Shown here: positions 1 through 8,395 of the stretch, piece by piece
Layout: every line of letters starts with the position of its first letter
How positions within the stretch are numbered: the first letter of the stretch is position 1
NCBI RefSeq assembly: GCF_042684485.1
Contig: NZ_JBHULM010000007.1
Location: 124,001 to 188,000 of the forward strand
Length of the DNA stretch: 64,000 nucleotides
From: Oceanihabitans gracilariae
GTDB taxonomy: Bacteria > Bacteroidota > Bacteroidia > Flavobacteriales > Flavobacteriaceae
Reading direction: 5' to 3'
Made by a program: the position numbers and the translations under genes
Notes under the pieces: generated by a model
What the model saw: the letters and a program-made list of their open reading frames with translations, nothing else
Database searches by the model: none
What the model was told of the DNA's origin: nothing

Positions 1-148
1 ATCGAAAGTCAAAATGTAAAGAATCCATTAAAGCAGGAAATATTTTATAAACAACTGACTGCTCAAATTCCAATTCTGATTGCTTTTTTTCACAACCTAA
101 TAAAATCAGAATTATTGAAATAAGTAGTAAAGTTCGTTGAGTAGTCAT
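1..148 (-). CDS. Partial lipoprotein, N-terminal 49 residues only
   Basis: The reading frame begins at ATG (146-148, minus strand) and runs off the left edge of the window. The start MTTQRTLLLISIILILLGCE is a lipoprotein signal peptide with lipobox LLGC, so the mature protein should be anchored by the Cys near residue 19. The rest visible is charged and matches nothing I recognise. It is the first gene of the next cassette to the left: the preceding repeat ends with GTTACAGCAC only a few bases before the ATG. The function is unknown. Confidence 0.6.
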   Translation of the reverse strand, partial: MTTQRTLLLISIILILLGCEKKQSELEFEQSVVYKIFPALMDSLHFDFR

Positions 149-152
149 ATGT

Positions 153-289
153 GCTGTAACGTGTTTTTATATGGTTTTTTGCGTGTATGCGTGCGAGGAT
201 TTTCCGAAGGAAAATCAGACGTAGCAAACGTGCAACGACCTTTAAATTTAGCACAAAATAGCAATTTTTTATATACGTTGTTGTAGCAC
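153..289 (-). repeat. attC-like cassette recombination site 1
   Basis: The ends are GCTGTAAC (left) and GTTGTAGCAC (right). The right end matches the start of its own cassette (GTTGTAGCAC at 1030-1021, minus strand) as a perfect 10-bp inverted repeat. The terminal hairpin is GATTTTCC-gaa-GGAAAATC. It follows the gene ending at 297. Confidence 0.75.
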
Positions 290-296
290 GTTTTTT

Positions 297-566
297 TTAT
301 TCAAGCTTTTTTTTTGTTCTTTCTCTTATTAACAGAAAACTCATAATTGTAAATATACTTATTCCAATTACTAATAATCCGTATTTGAATAATCCTGTTA
401 GCAAAAAGGTCAGAAATCCACGATAACGACCTTTTTCAGATATTTGAACCAGTTCAGAAATGATGTTAGAGTTCTCTAATAAGAAATAACAGATAATACA
501 GGCTAAACTAATTATATAGAGCCTTATGATTTTAAATTTTCTATTTAATGTCATCTTCAGTTCCAA
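297..566 (-). CDS. Small membrane protein, two transmembrane segments
   Basis: The product has 89 residues. A hydrophobic helix at about residues 15-33 (LYIISLACIICYFLLEN) and a second at about 58-80 (FKYGLLVIGISIFTIMSFLL) are followed by a positively charged tail (RERTKKKLE). The start overlaps the last 26 bp of the upstream gene (541-1002), so the two are probably translationally coupled within one two-gene cassette. MTLNRK four residues in is an alternative start. I recognise no family. A membrane partner of the upstream GspG-like protein is plausible but only inferred from the overlap. Confidence 0.55.
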   Translation of the reverse strand: MELKMTLNRKFKIIRLYIISLACIICYFLLENSNIISELVQISEKGRYRGFLTFLLTGLFKYGLLVIGISIFTIMSFLLIRERTKKKLE

Positions 567-1002
567 GTTTTCCGTCTGAACCAGCAGACGTTATTAAAAA
601 TCCTTTTCCCTTCTCTGTAATCGTAAATTCATATTCTCGATTCCAAGCATCTTTTGTCCAATCTTTTCTTAAAGGACTATTTCCGATTAAATCATTCAAT
701 TCTGTTGGATATTTTCCGAGATTTTTATTCCAGTTTTCCATTCTCTCGCTCATTTCCGTTATTTCTTTTTTCGTTTTTTCTGGAAATGCAGATTTTCTTT
801 GATAAGTTAAAAACAGAATAGCACTTATACTTCCAATGACTAAAACAGCAATAAACATTAATGCACTTGGTTGCATAAAATATTTTTGAATCGGTCTTTT
901 GATTCCGTCTTCTTTTTCTTTTTTCCTTATCCGTTTTTGATGTTTATAATCTTCACGAATTAGTCCGAATTCAGCTAAAGTCGAAAGTATTAATTCTATC
1001 AT
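541..1002 (-). CDS. Membrane-anchored protein with GspG-like C-terminal domain
   Basis: The product has 153 residues. A charged N-terminus (residues 1-45) precedes one transmembrane helix (about 46-68, SALMFIAVLVIGSISAILFL). The C-terminus reads YPTELNDLIGNSPLRKD, then SAGSDGKLGTEDDIK. That pattern resembles the globular end of type II secretion pseudopilin GspG, including its Asp-rich calcium-binding end. It lacks the prepilin cleavage motif, so it is not itself a pseudopilin. It shares a cassette with the small membrane protein whose start it overlaps. Its role is unknown; many Bacteroidota orphan proteins carry this domain. Confidence 0.65.
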   Translation of the reverse strand: MIELILSTLAEFGLIREDYKHQKRIRKKEKEDGIKRPIQKYFMQPSALMFIAVLVIGSISAILFLTYQRKSAFPEKTKKEITEMSERMENWNKNLGKYPTELNDLIGNSPLRKDWTKDAWNREYEFTITEKGKGFLITSAGSDGKLGTEDDIK

Positions 1003-1028
1003 TTAGTTCGTTTCTCAAATGTGCTACA

Positions 1029-1098
1029 ACTTATTTATATGCGTGTATAACCAACGCTTTATTTCTATTATAGGTTGTATACTAGTGCTTTTTATTTT
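1029..1098. repeat. Junction element copy 1 (truncated)
   Basis: The left 70 bp of the gene-less element also seen at 5391, 8396, 16369 and 21829 are present: AACTTATTTATATGCGTG, then a TATTATAGGTTGTAT block. It starts directly at the AAC of the cassette end (1028-1030). The rest is missing, and the sequence passes straight into an attC-like site. Confidence 0.65.
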
Positions 1099-1231
1099 AG
1101 ATTTTAAATAATTAGTATCTCCATTTAAGTATAGCAATAAAGTTACTAAATATTTACGGATCAATAAAGTCCGAGAGGATTTTTGTAAGTAGGCGAGAAG
1201 TCAGTAATAATTATATATGGTGTTGGTAACT
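1099..1231 (-). repeat. attC-like site 2, hybrid with truncated junction element
   Basis: The right half is intact: stem AAAGTCC-gaga-GGATTTT, then GTAAGTAGGCGAGAAG and the end GTGTTGGTAAC. The left half, which should hold the R' arm, is replaced by junction-element sequence. The end GTTACCAAC matches its cassette start GTTGGCAAC (2663-2671) with one mismatch. Confidence 0.6.
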
Positions 1232-1248
1232 TGCTTTGTATTCTATTG

Positions 1249-2583
1249 CTAATCTTGCCATATATAGTTTAATAATGGGTCATTGCCATTTATTAAATCA
1301 CTAAGCTGAATTTTAATTTCTTTATCTGGAATAATGCCTTTATCTAGTTCTAATTTAGGAACATTGACAGATTCTCTTTCTGTGCCTATTTGCAAACCAA
1401 GTTTTGTGTTTTGTAATGATGTTGCTCTTCTACCTGGATGCGTACTGTAAGTGCCTCCAGTTTCTTCTCCTATTATGGTTGCTAATTGATTATGTTTTAC
1501 AACCGCTAACATATGTGCTGTTGCAGATGCACAACGACCATCTGTTAATATATACGTCTTAATAGCATTCACGTTATTTGTTGTTTTAGGTTTTACGGTT
1601 ATTGGCCTATTTGGTCTTTCATTTAAGTCGTTATCTTCATAAAAATCAACTTCTTTTTCAATGATATAGGATAATAAATATGCAGTGCATTCTGGGTTTC
1701 CACCTCTATTTCCTCTTAAATCAAACGCCACTTTACTTATATTTTTATCTTTTATTTTTTTCATATAAGTATCTATCGTCTCCTTAAAAAAAACGATATT
1801 CTCTCTACCTCTTGGGAAATAGTTGAAGTTCTTAATCTTGATTATTGCAGTTTTATGTTCTTGATTAATTTCTAGGCCTAATCTAGGCTTATTGATTATT
1901 TCTGTTTTGTATTTAGGAGCAGGTTCATCAATATAAAAGGTTGTTGTAATGATTTCTAAAGAATTGTAAGGCTTAAATTTTATTTTGTATTCAGAATCAA
2001 AACCAAAATAGCTATGATAATAATATAAAAAGTTCACATTTAAATCTCCTCTGTAAAAGCTTTGATTAAAAGCATCTGCAGAAATTGTTGATTTTAATGT
2101 TTTAAATATTTCGCTTGATGAAATACCGTTAATTTCTAATATTTCAGCACCTGGATTCATTTCAATATTTTCAACACAATTGTTTGTTGCATACATTTTT
2201 TCATCGTCAAACCATACAATTAATGGTAACCAATACTTTTGAGGTGTACTAAAAAAGCGAATATCGACTATACGTGTGTGTAAACAGCCTAAACTAGCAA
2301 CTATTGGTGATGTTACTTGATAAAACTGCGTAACAGTCATAGAATCTTTTAATTTATCCCGTTGCATATTTACAAGCTTCTCGTAAGAATCTTTATCAAT
2401 AAATTCAAATGGTTCAGGATGTTCTTCTAGTGTTTCTAATAATTGATTAAAATCTTCTATTAATTTTTCTTTTTCAATCTTAATATTAAGATTTGTCAGG
2501 ATTGAATCTTTTATGCTTGTGTTTTGAGCTTGTGCCAATAAGCTACAGGATAAAAAACTAATTATTAAAAGGAAATGCTTCAT
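1249..2583 (-). CDS. Secreted S41-family serine peptidase
   Basis: The product has 444 residues with a Sec signal peptide (MKHFLLIISFLSCSLLAQAQ, cleavage after AQA). The C-terminal half is a tail-specific-protease-like S41 fold: FDLRGNRGGNP, then DGRCASATAHM with the probable nucleophile Ser353, then GEETGGTYSTHPG. No clear PDZ domain is visible. Peptidases of this type cleave peptides in the periplasm or at the surface; the substrate is unknown. It is the single gene of its cassette, with site 2 downstream and site 3 upstream. Its length is normal for the Bacteroidota S41 group. Confidence 0.85.
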   Translation of the reverse strand: MKHFLLIISFLSCSLLAQAQNTSIKDSILTNLNIKIEKEKLIEDFNQLLETLEEHPEPFEFIDKDSYEKLVNMQRDKLKDSMTVTQFYQVTSPIVASLGCLHTRIVDIRFFSTPQKYWLPLIVWFDDEKMYATNNCVENIEMNPGAEILEINGISSSEIFKTLKSTISADAFNQSFYRGDLNVNFLYYYHSYFGFDSEYKIKFKPYNSLEIITTTFYIDEPAPKYKTEIINKPRLGLEINQEHKTAIIKIKNFNYFPRGRENIVFFKETIDTYMKKIKDKNISKVAFDLRGNRGGNPECTAYLLSYIIEKEVDFYEDNDLNERPNRPITVKPKTTNNVNAIKTYILTDGRCASATAHMLAVVKHNQLATIIGEETGGTYSTHPGRRATSLQNTKLGLQIGTERESVNVPKLELDKGIIPDKEIKIQLSDLINGNDPLLNYIWQD

Positions 2584-2662
2584 AAATGGAATTTTATTGT
2601 TGATTTAACTTACTGTTTTATTTCCTTGTCTTAATTTTTAAGCTCAGAAGTTTTTTAGCTTG

Positions 2663-2800
2663 TTGCCAACGTTTTTGTGTATGAAAAGATACGTGGTTAA
2701 GCAACTAAGTTAGTAAATAAAAACGAACGCGATAAATTCCGAAGGAATTTTCCGAATAACCACTTGCCAAAGCCATTAATTATACATGTTGTTGGCATTA
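2663..2800 (-). repeat. attC-like cassette recombination site 3
   Basis: It runs from GTTGCCAAC to GTTGGCATTA. The right end matches its cassette start GTTGGCATTAAT (3428-3417). The terminal stem is AAATTCC-gaa-GGAATTT. An internal hairpin GTGGTTAAGCAAC is partly retained. The stop codon of the 2798-3403 gene lies in the end repeat. Confidence 0.75.
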
Positions 2801-3403
2801 GTTTTTATTGTAGAGACCAAATTCAAATAGATTCATAATTATAACAGCAATTATAGATATACCTGCTATTATAAAAAAATAACGTAGGCTCAAAATCGAT
2901 AATCCGTTTAGTAAAAATAAAATTCCACCAAATAACATAAACATTCTTAAACGGTTGTCATAACTTTTAGAATCAGCATTGAATTCCGATATGTTAAAAT
3001 AACTAGTGTTCTCGTGAATTAATGAATAAATTGGTACTATTTCGGATTTATCATTTAAATCATAATCTATTTTTTTAATCGAGATTGTTAAAGTATCGTT
3101 TTCTTTTAAGTTTAAAAAGTCTTTAAAATTTTCAGATATCCTTATTCCTCTAGCTATTCTAAATTCAGCATTTTCATTTTTCGTCCAGAAATTGTAGCTA
3201 TAATCAGTTCTTGTTCCGGTAATGTTATGAATGTTTGAATTTAAAACGACTTTAATTTGTTTCAAATCATTTTTGTCAATTTCCTTTCCGCCTTTAATAA
3301 TTCCAATAAAAATCAGAATGACACCTAAAATTAGAAAAGGAATATTTAAGTCAGATTTTATCTTTTTAAATTTCCTTTTTTTCTTCTTTTTCTTTTTTGT
3401 CAT
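2798..3403 (-). CDS. Hypothetical membrane protein with lysine-rich N-terminus
   Basis: The product has 201 residues. The N-terminus is a run of lysines (MTKKKKKKKRKFKKIK) followed by a transmembrane helix (FLILGVILIFIGII). An extracytoplasmic region of about 100 residues follows, then two C-terminal helices (MLFGGILFLLNGLSILSL and FFIIAGISIIAVIIMNLF). The stop codon lies inside the cassette end repeat. I recognise no family. It is the only gene of its cassette. The middle part may be a small beta domain, but no motif identifies it. Confidence 0.6.
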   Translation of the reverse strand: MTKKKKKKKRKFKKIKSDLNIPFLILGVILIFIGIIKGGKEIDKNDLKQIKVVLNSNIHNITGTRTDYSYNFWTKNENAEFRIARGIRISENFKDFLNLKENDTLTISIKKIDYDLNDKSEIVPIYSLIHENTSYFNISEFNADSKSYDNRLRMFMLFGGILFLLNGLSILSLRYFFIIAGISIIAVIIMNLFEFGLYNKN

Positions 3404-3418
3404 TTATGCTTTTCAAAT

Positions 3419-3555
3419 TAATGCCAACGTGTTTGTTAATGGTTTGTTGCGTGGTTAAGCAACTAATTTAGCTAATAAAAAACCAATAGAAAACCTGCGA
3501 GGATTAGCCTAAGTATACTATAAATAGCAATGAATTATATACAGTGTTGTAAACC
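3419..3555 (-). repeat. attC-like cassette recombination site 4
   Basis: It runs from TTAATGCCAAC to GTGTTGTAAAC. It contains the hairpin GTTGCgtggttaaGCAAC. The terminal stem is weaker here (ACCTGCGAGGATTAG). The partner start of its cassette is lost in the junction-element remnant upstream of 4363. Confidence 0.7.
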
Positions 3556-3559
3556 GTTT

Positions 3560-4363
3560 TTATAATTCGATATATTCATAATCAGTATAGTTTTGGCTAT
3601 CATAAGCATAATGAATAATATTATTCTCATTGTCATAAGTTAACATAGTTGGGTCAATATCGTGAGTATTTGTACTGCCACTAGAATAAGTTATTGTAGA
3701 TGTTAATGGTAAATTTTTACTTGGTTTTAATGCAAATGCAATAAAATAATCATCCCAATAATTTCCATGAAATGGCATTACATTTCCTGTATCAAAATTT
3801 GAATACGTAAAAGAGATATTGTTATCCCATGTATAAGAAATTATATTGTTTTCATTATTTCTTTGATACAGATTTTCAGATATAGTGGTCAGATTTGATG
3901 GCTGAATTGTTCTAATTGCATCTACATAATTCTCGGTAAAATCAATTTGAACCTCTTTATCAAGACCATTTACTCCAGTAAGTTTAATTTGTCCATTATT
4001 AATTATAACATCATATTCTTCAATGTCAATGTTGTTTGAATTTTCATAAGTGGTAGTTTTGCTGATTTCACTTATCTCATCACTATTGTATATAACATCT
4101 GTTGTTGTTGTACTTGAATTATATGCGAGATATGTTACTACTTGAATTATTTTTTTATCTGTATTGTAAAAAACTTCTTGTGAATTCGAATAAGAAAATT
4201 GTCCATCTTGAGCGTATTGAGTCGCTTTTTTATAAACGATTATAGTTTCTTCAGTGTTCTCATCAATATCTTCCGTGTTATCTTCAATATCTCCATTGCT
4301 TGAAGAACATGATAAAATTGATATTCCTAAAAAAATTGTAAATAGTATATTCAGTTTTTTCAT
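3560..4363 (-). CDS. Hypothetical lipoprotein of cassette array
   Basis: The product has 267 residues. The lipoprotein signal is MKKLNILFTIFLGISILSCS with the lipidated Cys at about 19, followed by an acidic Ser/Asn/Glu linker (SSNGDIEDNTEDIDENTEE). The remainder is rich in Tyr, Asn and Thr with alternating hydrophobics (for example YNTDKKIIQVVTYLAYNSS). This is typical of beta-strand-rich Bacteroidota surface lipoproteins and recalls the YD-containing lipoprotein at 21,021-21,758. No catalytic motif is visible. The gene lies between site 4 and a truncated junction element that probably holds its upstream signals. Confidence 0.65.
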   Translation of the reverse strand: MKKLNILFTIFLGISILSCSSSNGDIEDNTEDIDENTEETIIVYKKATQYAQDGQFSYSNSQEVFYNTDKKIIQVVTYLAYNSSTTTTDVIYNSDEISEISKTTTYENSNNIDIEEYDVIINNGQIKLTGVNGLDKEVQIDFTENYVDAIRTIQPSNLTTISENLYQRNNENNIISYTWDNNISFTYSNFDTGNVMPFHGNYWDDYFIAFALKPSKNLPLTSTITYSSGSTNTHDIDPTMLTYDNENNIIHYAYDSQNYTDYEYIEL

Positions 4364-4370
4364 TTTGTGT

Positions 4371-4640
4371 ATTGTAGGTTATATAAAAGTGCTTTATACT
4401 AAAGCAGTTATTAATTGAAAGAATTAAAACAATAAAATGGTTTTAGGAAGTCGATTAATTAATAGCGCAAGCAATATAGGGAATTTCTAATTTTATAGAT
4501 ATAGGAAAAACTAAAAAAAGAGAAGTTGTGTTGTTTTATTTGAATAGTTTTAAATACTACGTCTAGTTGAAAATAGGGTATAGGTTTGCTATGTTCTATT
4601 AAGCTACATAGTACCAATAAAGAATGCTATTAGTGATTAA
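4371..4640. repeat. Junction element copy 2 (both ends truncated)
   Basis: It aligns with copies 5 and 6 from GCTTTATACTAAAGCAG through AATAGCGCAAGCAATAT to the GGGTATAGG / TATGTTCTATTAAG block. Its left edge and the adjoining cassette end are missing. On the right it is fused directly to the last bases of an attC-like site. This explains the 300-bp gene-free stretch 4364-4663. Confidence 0.65.
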
Positions 4641-4663
4641 TTATACACGTTTTTAGCCAACGT
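4641..4663 (-). repeat. attC-like site 5, remnant of distal arm
   Basis: Only TTATACACG and the end TTTTTAGCCAACG remain, so the rest was deleted together with part of the junction element. The end matches the cassette start GTTAGCCAACATT (5392-5380) with one change, so the cassette-specific word survives. Confidence 0.5.
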
Positions 4664-5335
4664 TTATTTTTTGGGCTTTACATAAACATCAGAAGGAGAG
4701 ATCACTTTATTTTTGTCGTAAGGTTTCGTTGAAAATTCAAATTCTTCTCTGAATCCTTTTCCAATACTATCACAAGCATTTGTTACAGTGTTCACATAGA
4801 AGTCTGGTAAAAATGTATTGTCATCTTTTTGATACTTGTAGGTGTGATTATCATCTGCTTGATAGGCATATACTTTCGTGCCTCTAATTTCATATTCTTC
4901 CATTCTATCAGTCACATCAATTCTTTTATACCCGAATTCTCGTTTGTCAAACTCCGTCAATTCCTCAGGGCTAATAAAAAACAATACACAATTCATTCTA
5001 ACGTTTTCTGATTCCTCAATGTTCAATGCAAGTTCATTTTTAAATGGAATTGTATCTTTTTTATTAATATAGAACAGATCATTAGGTAGTCCATCCATGG
5101 AACGAAAATGGTTCCAAGTTCTTTGATAATTCTGAAGATGAACAATAAATACGGAATCATGGTAAGGACGATTTAAAGTTCTTTCCATACTGCGCTTTGA
5201 CATTAAAGAACCATATCCAATCATTCCGATTTTATCATCATCTATATTAATAAATTTCTTTGATGCCTTCTTATTGCAACTAAGGAAAAGAAATACTATT
5301 AGAACTAAAATGGAAAGAATTGCACGTTTCATCAA
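4664..5335 (-). CDS. Gamma-glutamylcyclotransferase-fold lipoprotein
   Basis: The product has 223 residues. The lipoprotein signal MMKRAILSILVLIVFLFLSC places the lipidated Cys at 20. IGMIGYGSLMSKRS (residues 36-49) is the substrate-binding loop of the GGCT/AIG2 fold. FDKREFGYKRIDV carries the Glu and Tyr-Lys-Arg pattern of its catalytic region. Family members release 5-oxoproline from gamma-glutamyl amides or trim similar bonds. A lipid-anchored version would act outside the cytoplasm, which is unusual. It is the single gene of its cassette, with junction element 3 immediately upstream. The substrate is unknown. Confidence 0.75.
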   Translation of the reverse strand: MMKRAILSILVLIVFLFLSCNKKASKKFINIDDDKIGMIGYGSLMSKRSMERTLNRPYHDSVFIVHLQNYQRTWNHFRSMDGLPNDLFYINKKDTIPFKNELALNIEESENVRMNCVLFFISPEELTEFDKREFGYKRIDVTDRMEEYEIRGTKVYAYQADDNHTYKYQKDDNTFLPDFYVNTVTNACDSIGKGFREEFEFSTKPYDKNKVISPSDVYVKPKK

Positions 5336-5390
5336 TGTTAATTTTTAGTTTTCAGAATTATTTTAAATATTGGCGGCAAAATGTTGGCTA

Positions 5391-5708
5391 ACTTATTTAT
5401 AGGAGTGAATAACCAACACTTTATTTCTATTATAGGCTGTATAAAAGTACTTTATACTTAAGCTGTTATTAATTATCAATCTAAAAAAATACAAAGTCCC
5501 TAAACAGGTAATTAGCTGACATATAGTCTAATATAGGATTTTTTTTCTTTTGTTTATATAGGAAAATTAAAAAAAGAGAAGTTGTGTTGTTTTTATTTGA
5601 ATAGTTTTAATCCATATACCTAGTTGAAAATAGGGTATAGGTTCGCTATGCTCTATTAAGCTACATAGAACCAATGAAGAGTATTTTATTTACTTGTTAG
5701 CTTGTTTT
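5391..5708. repeat. Junction element copy 3 (complete, subtype A)
   Basis: It runs from AACTTATTTATAGGAGTG to the TTAGCTTGTTTTTAACG boundary. Its middle (AAAGTCCCTAAACAGG, TAGCTGACATATAG) is shared with copy 4 but differs from copies 5 and 6, so there are two subtypes. No reading frame of useful length is present. It carries a small inverted repeat around CTCTATTAAGCTACATAGAAC. It lies between the cassette start at 5392 and site 6. Confidence 0.75.
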
Positions 5709-5819
5709 TAACGAGTTTCAACAACTAATTTAGTAAATAATTACCGAGCAAGAAAGTCCGTGAGGACTTTTGTAAGTAGGCGAGAAGGCAACAATAAATT
5801 ATATACGGTGTTGCCATTT
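5709..5819 (-). repeat. attC-like cassette recombination site 6
   Basis: It runs from TTTAACG to GTGTTGCCATT. The terminal stem is AAAGTCC-gtga-GGACTTT. The right end AATGGCAAC matches its cassette start GTTAGCCATT (8395-8386) apart from one inserted base. The internal GTTGC/GCAAC hairpin is degenerate. Confidence 0.7.
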
Positions 5820-5885
5820 TGTTGTTTTCTTAGAATTTTAAATTATTTGGATATTTTCAACTATTTCAGCTCTTCTGTTTGAATA

Positions 5886-7094
5886 CTATTTGCCAAAATC
5901 ATATCCATTTATTATTTTACCTTTATGATTAATTATATAAAGCGATGTAATATTTCCTTTAGAATCAAAACGAAATCTATAATTATCAAATTTACCTCTT
6001 TTGGATTTTTTCTTATATTCCATACTCGTTATTCTTCCACTTGAAGAAATATTTAGTTTTTCAGGTTTTGAAATATCACCAGAACCAAAAACTTTTTCAT
6101 CTTTATTGTTGTAAAATTCAAAAGACATTTTTTTAAGCCACCAAGAATTAAGTGTTTTTTGTTTTAGTTTGTTTTTATAATAATAATAAGATTCGTTTTT
6201 TGTGCCTAGTGGCCCATATTTAATTGTTAGGCCTGTTTTTATACTCTCTATAAATTCATTTGGGATAACTTCATAGGATACTTCCATAAACAAATACTCA
6301 TCTTCAATTTTATAATACTTAATAGCATAAAGCCCATTAGATTTTTTTTCAAAAGTTTTCTGAAAAATCGCATTTTTCTTATCTACTCTTGTGTTATTAT
6401 TATCAACATATAATGTGTCACTAAGTGATTTATCCAAAACATGTTGATATCTTTTTTTATTAATTTTTTCTAATATAAGAGACTCATTCTTTATAAAAAT
6501 ATCTCGCCTATGCTCCTTACTAAAATTATGTTTTTTATCATAAAGAATAGTTTTACTATATATATCTTTACCATTACAACGAGAACATATTTTATCGCCT
6601 TCATATCTCATACCATCACATCTTGGGCACAAAGGTGTCCAAAAATCATTTAATGCTTCGGCTTCTATATGTACTAATGCTTTCCTTCTTTTTTCTTCAT
6701 AGTTTTTTATCTCGACTAACCTAGATTCCTCTTCCAATTCAAGTTCTTTTTTTAGTGCATCTTCAATTTTTGTTGCATAAGACAAGGTTTCATCTACTAG
6801 TTCAGAGTCTGCATTTAAACTTACTTCATAAAATTTGTCTAAACTATTTAAAGCTTCATCATATTGCTTTAATTGGTAATAAGCTTTTATTTTTAGGTTA
6901 AGAATGATTGGTTTTGATTTTCCTAATAATTCCTCTACTGAATTTAAAGATTCTATAGTTTCTGTATAGTTACTTGAGCTATATGAGGATTCAGCTTTTG
7001 TGTAAAATGACTTTGCTTTTTCATTGTTGCTTTGTGCAAATAATGCATTTATAGTTAGTAATAATACTAGTGTTGTTATAGCTAATTTTTTCAT
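5886..7094 (-). CDS. Secreted TPR-like protein with zinc-ribbon-like cysteine pairs
   Basis: The product has 402 residues. The signal peptide is MKKLAITTLVLLLTINALFAQ. Residues 22-110 are helical and TPR-like (KAKSFYTKAESSYSSSNYTE, then YYQLKQYDEALNSLDKFY). A CPRCDGMRYEGDKICSRCNG motif at about 155-175 resembles a DnaJ-type zinc ribbon. The C-terminal part is Tyr/Lys-rich and may be strand-rich. It shares a cassette with the gene 7171-8202, with 76 bp and no attC-like site between them. Both are exported, so a joint envelope function is likely. I recognise no named family. Confidence 0.65.
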   Translation of the reverse strand: MKKLAITTLVLLLTINALFAQSNNEKAKSFYTKAESSYSSSNYTETIESLNSVEELLGKSKPIILNLKIKAYYQLKQYDEALNSLDKFYEVSLNADSELVDETLSYATKIEDALKKELELEEESRLVEIKNYEEKRRKALVHIEAEALNDFWTPLCPRCDGMRYEGDKICSRCNGKDIYSKTILYDKKHNFSKEHRRDIFIKNESLILEKINKKRYQHVLDKSLSDTLYVDNNNTRVDKKNAIFQKTFEKKSNGLYAIKYYKIEDEYLFMEVSYEVIPNEFIESIKTGLTIKYGPLGTKNESYYYYKNKLKQKTLNSWWLKKMSFEFYNNKDEKVFGSGDISKPEKLNISSSGRITSMEYKKKSKRGKFDNYRFRFDSKGNITSLYIINHKGKIINGYDFGK

Positions 7095-7170
7095 ATGATG
7101 CTTTGATTTTGATTGTAGAATAATTTTTAGAAATAAAATAGTTCAACAAGAATGTTTACTTTTTAATTTA

Positions 7171-8202
7171 TTATTTGATTTGACTTTCATAAAAACTTTG
7201 TGTATTAGTTCCACTTTTTGTGTTTATTAGATGTAAATCAAAGTCATATTGTATATGCTTGTAGGAAAATTTGTAATAGTATTTATATGTTGTCCATGCC
7301 CATTCCTTACGTGAATAATTTATTGATTCATTGTACCACACATCAATTATTTGCTCTGTAGCATTATCTGTTACAGTTATACCACTAGCATTTTCCAAAA
7401 GTATTTTTCCGTTTTTATCAAATAAAAAAGATCTGTTATGACGTCTTACATCATCTATCTTATATTTATAAGCACCGTTTTCTAGTTCTGGACTATCTGC
7501 TATAAAAAAATCGCCTGCTTTTCGAAAGTTTAAAAATCTATTTTTAGGAAATACTGCTTTTTTAGATTCTTTATAGACTAATTGAGCATTTGAGTCAATT
7601 TCAAGTTCTCCATTCTCTTCAACTTCATTACTTAACTGTCCATTCCATAAATCATCGTTATTACTTTTAGTAGTTTCTTTAGTTTCATCAGATTTCCCAT
7701 TCCAAAAATCATTATTTGATGCAGTAATAGCAACCGTATTTTCCTTTTTACTTTTAAGTTGGTTGATTTTAAATTTATAACTACCTATTCTAAATTTTAA
7801 ATGTCTTAAATAATACTTTTCATTTCGTTCATAAATTTCATCGTGTTCTAAATGTGCTCCAACTCCTATATTTTCATAATATTTGTTCATAGCATCAATA
7901 TGATTATTAATTTTATCACGTGCAATTTTAGCTTCAAAATTTTCGCTATTGTAATAATCCATTAAGTTATTAGCTTGAGATAATAATTGCTCACATTTTT
8001 GTACAGATTCACAATTCTTGTTTTGATCCAAAAACTTCTTAGCTTGATTAAATGAATTTTTAATAGTGTTAATATGTCTATTATATTCTTCTTTTTGCTT
8101 GTTTGTAGTTCCTTGATAACCTATATGTTCTACAACTACTTCTTGACAAAACATAGTTAATGGTAAAATAAATAGAAATACTAATGTAATTTTAGGTTTC
8201 AT
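7171..8202 (-). CDS. Hypothetical secreted protein with NNDFWNG repeats
   Basis: The product has 343 residues. The signal peptide is MKPKITLVFLFILPLTMFCQ. A helical N-terminal half is followed by two copies of a short motif (SNNDFWNGKSDE and SNNDDLWNGQLSNE, about residues 155-190) and a C-terminal aromatic-rich domain. The motif partly recalls NDFWTPLC in its downstream neighbour. It is the first gene of a two-gene cassette with a junction element upstream. The function is unknown. Confidence 0.6.
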   Translation of the reverse strand: MKPKITLVFLFILPLTMFCQEVVVEHIGYQGTTNKQKEEYNRHINTIKNSFNQAKKFLDQNKNCESVQKCEQLLSQANNLMDYYNSENFEAKIARDKINNHIDAMNKYYENIGVGAHLEHDEIYERNEKYYLRHLKFRIGSYKFKINQLKSKKENTVAITASNNDFWNGKSDETKETTKSNNDDLWNGQLSNEVEENGELEIDSNAQLVYKESKKAVFPKNRFLNFRKAGDFFIADSPELENGAYKYKIDDVRRHNRSFLFDKNGKILLENASGITVTDNATEQIIDVWYNESINYSRKEWAWTTYKYYYKFSYKHIQYDFDLHLINTKSGTNTQSFYESQIK

Positions 8203-8395
8203 AAGATATGTTTTTTAATAATTTCCTTTTTAATGTTTAGTAATATAGCAATAGTTTAATTTTTTTTGTAAAATAAATATTTAAGACTTGATTAAATAAT
8301 ACCTAATACTATGTGTTTTTTTTTCCAATTCATCAAAATTTACATTTTCAGTGATCTATTTTTAATTTCTGAATTCTGCCATTCAATGAATGGCT

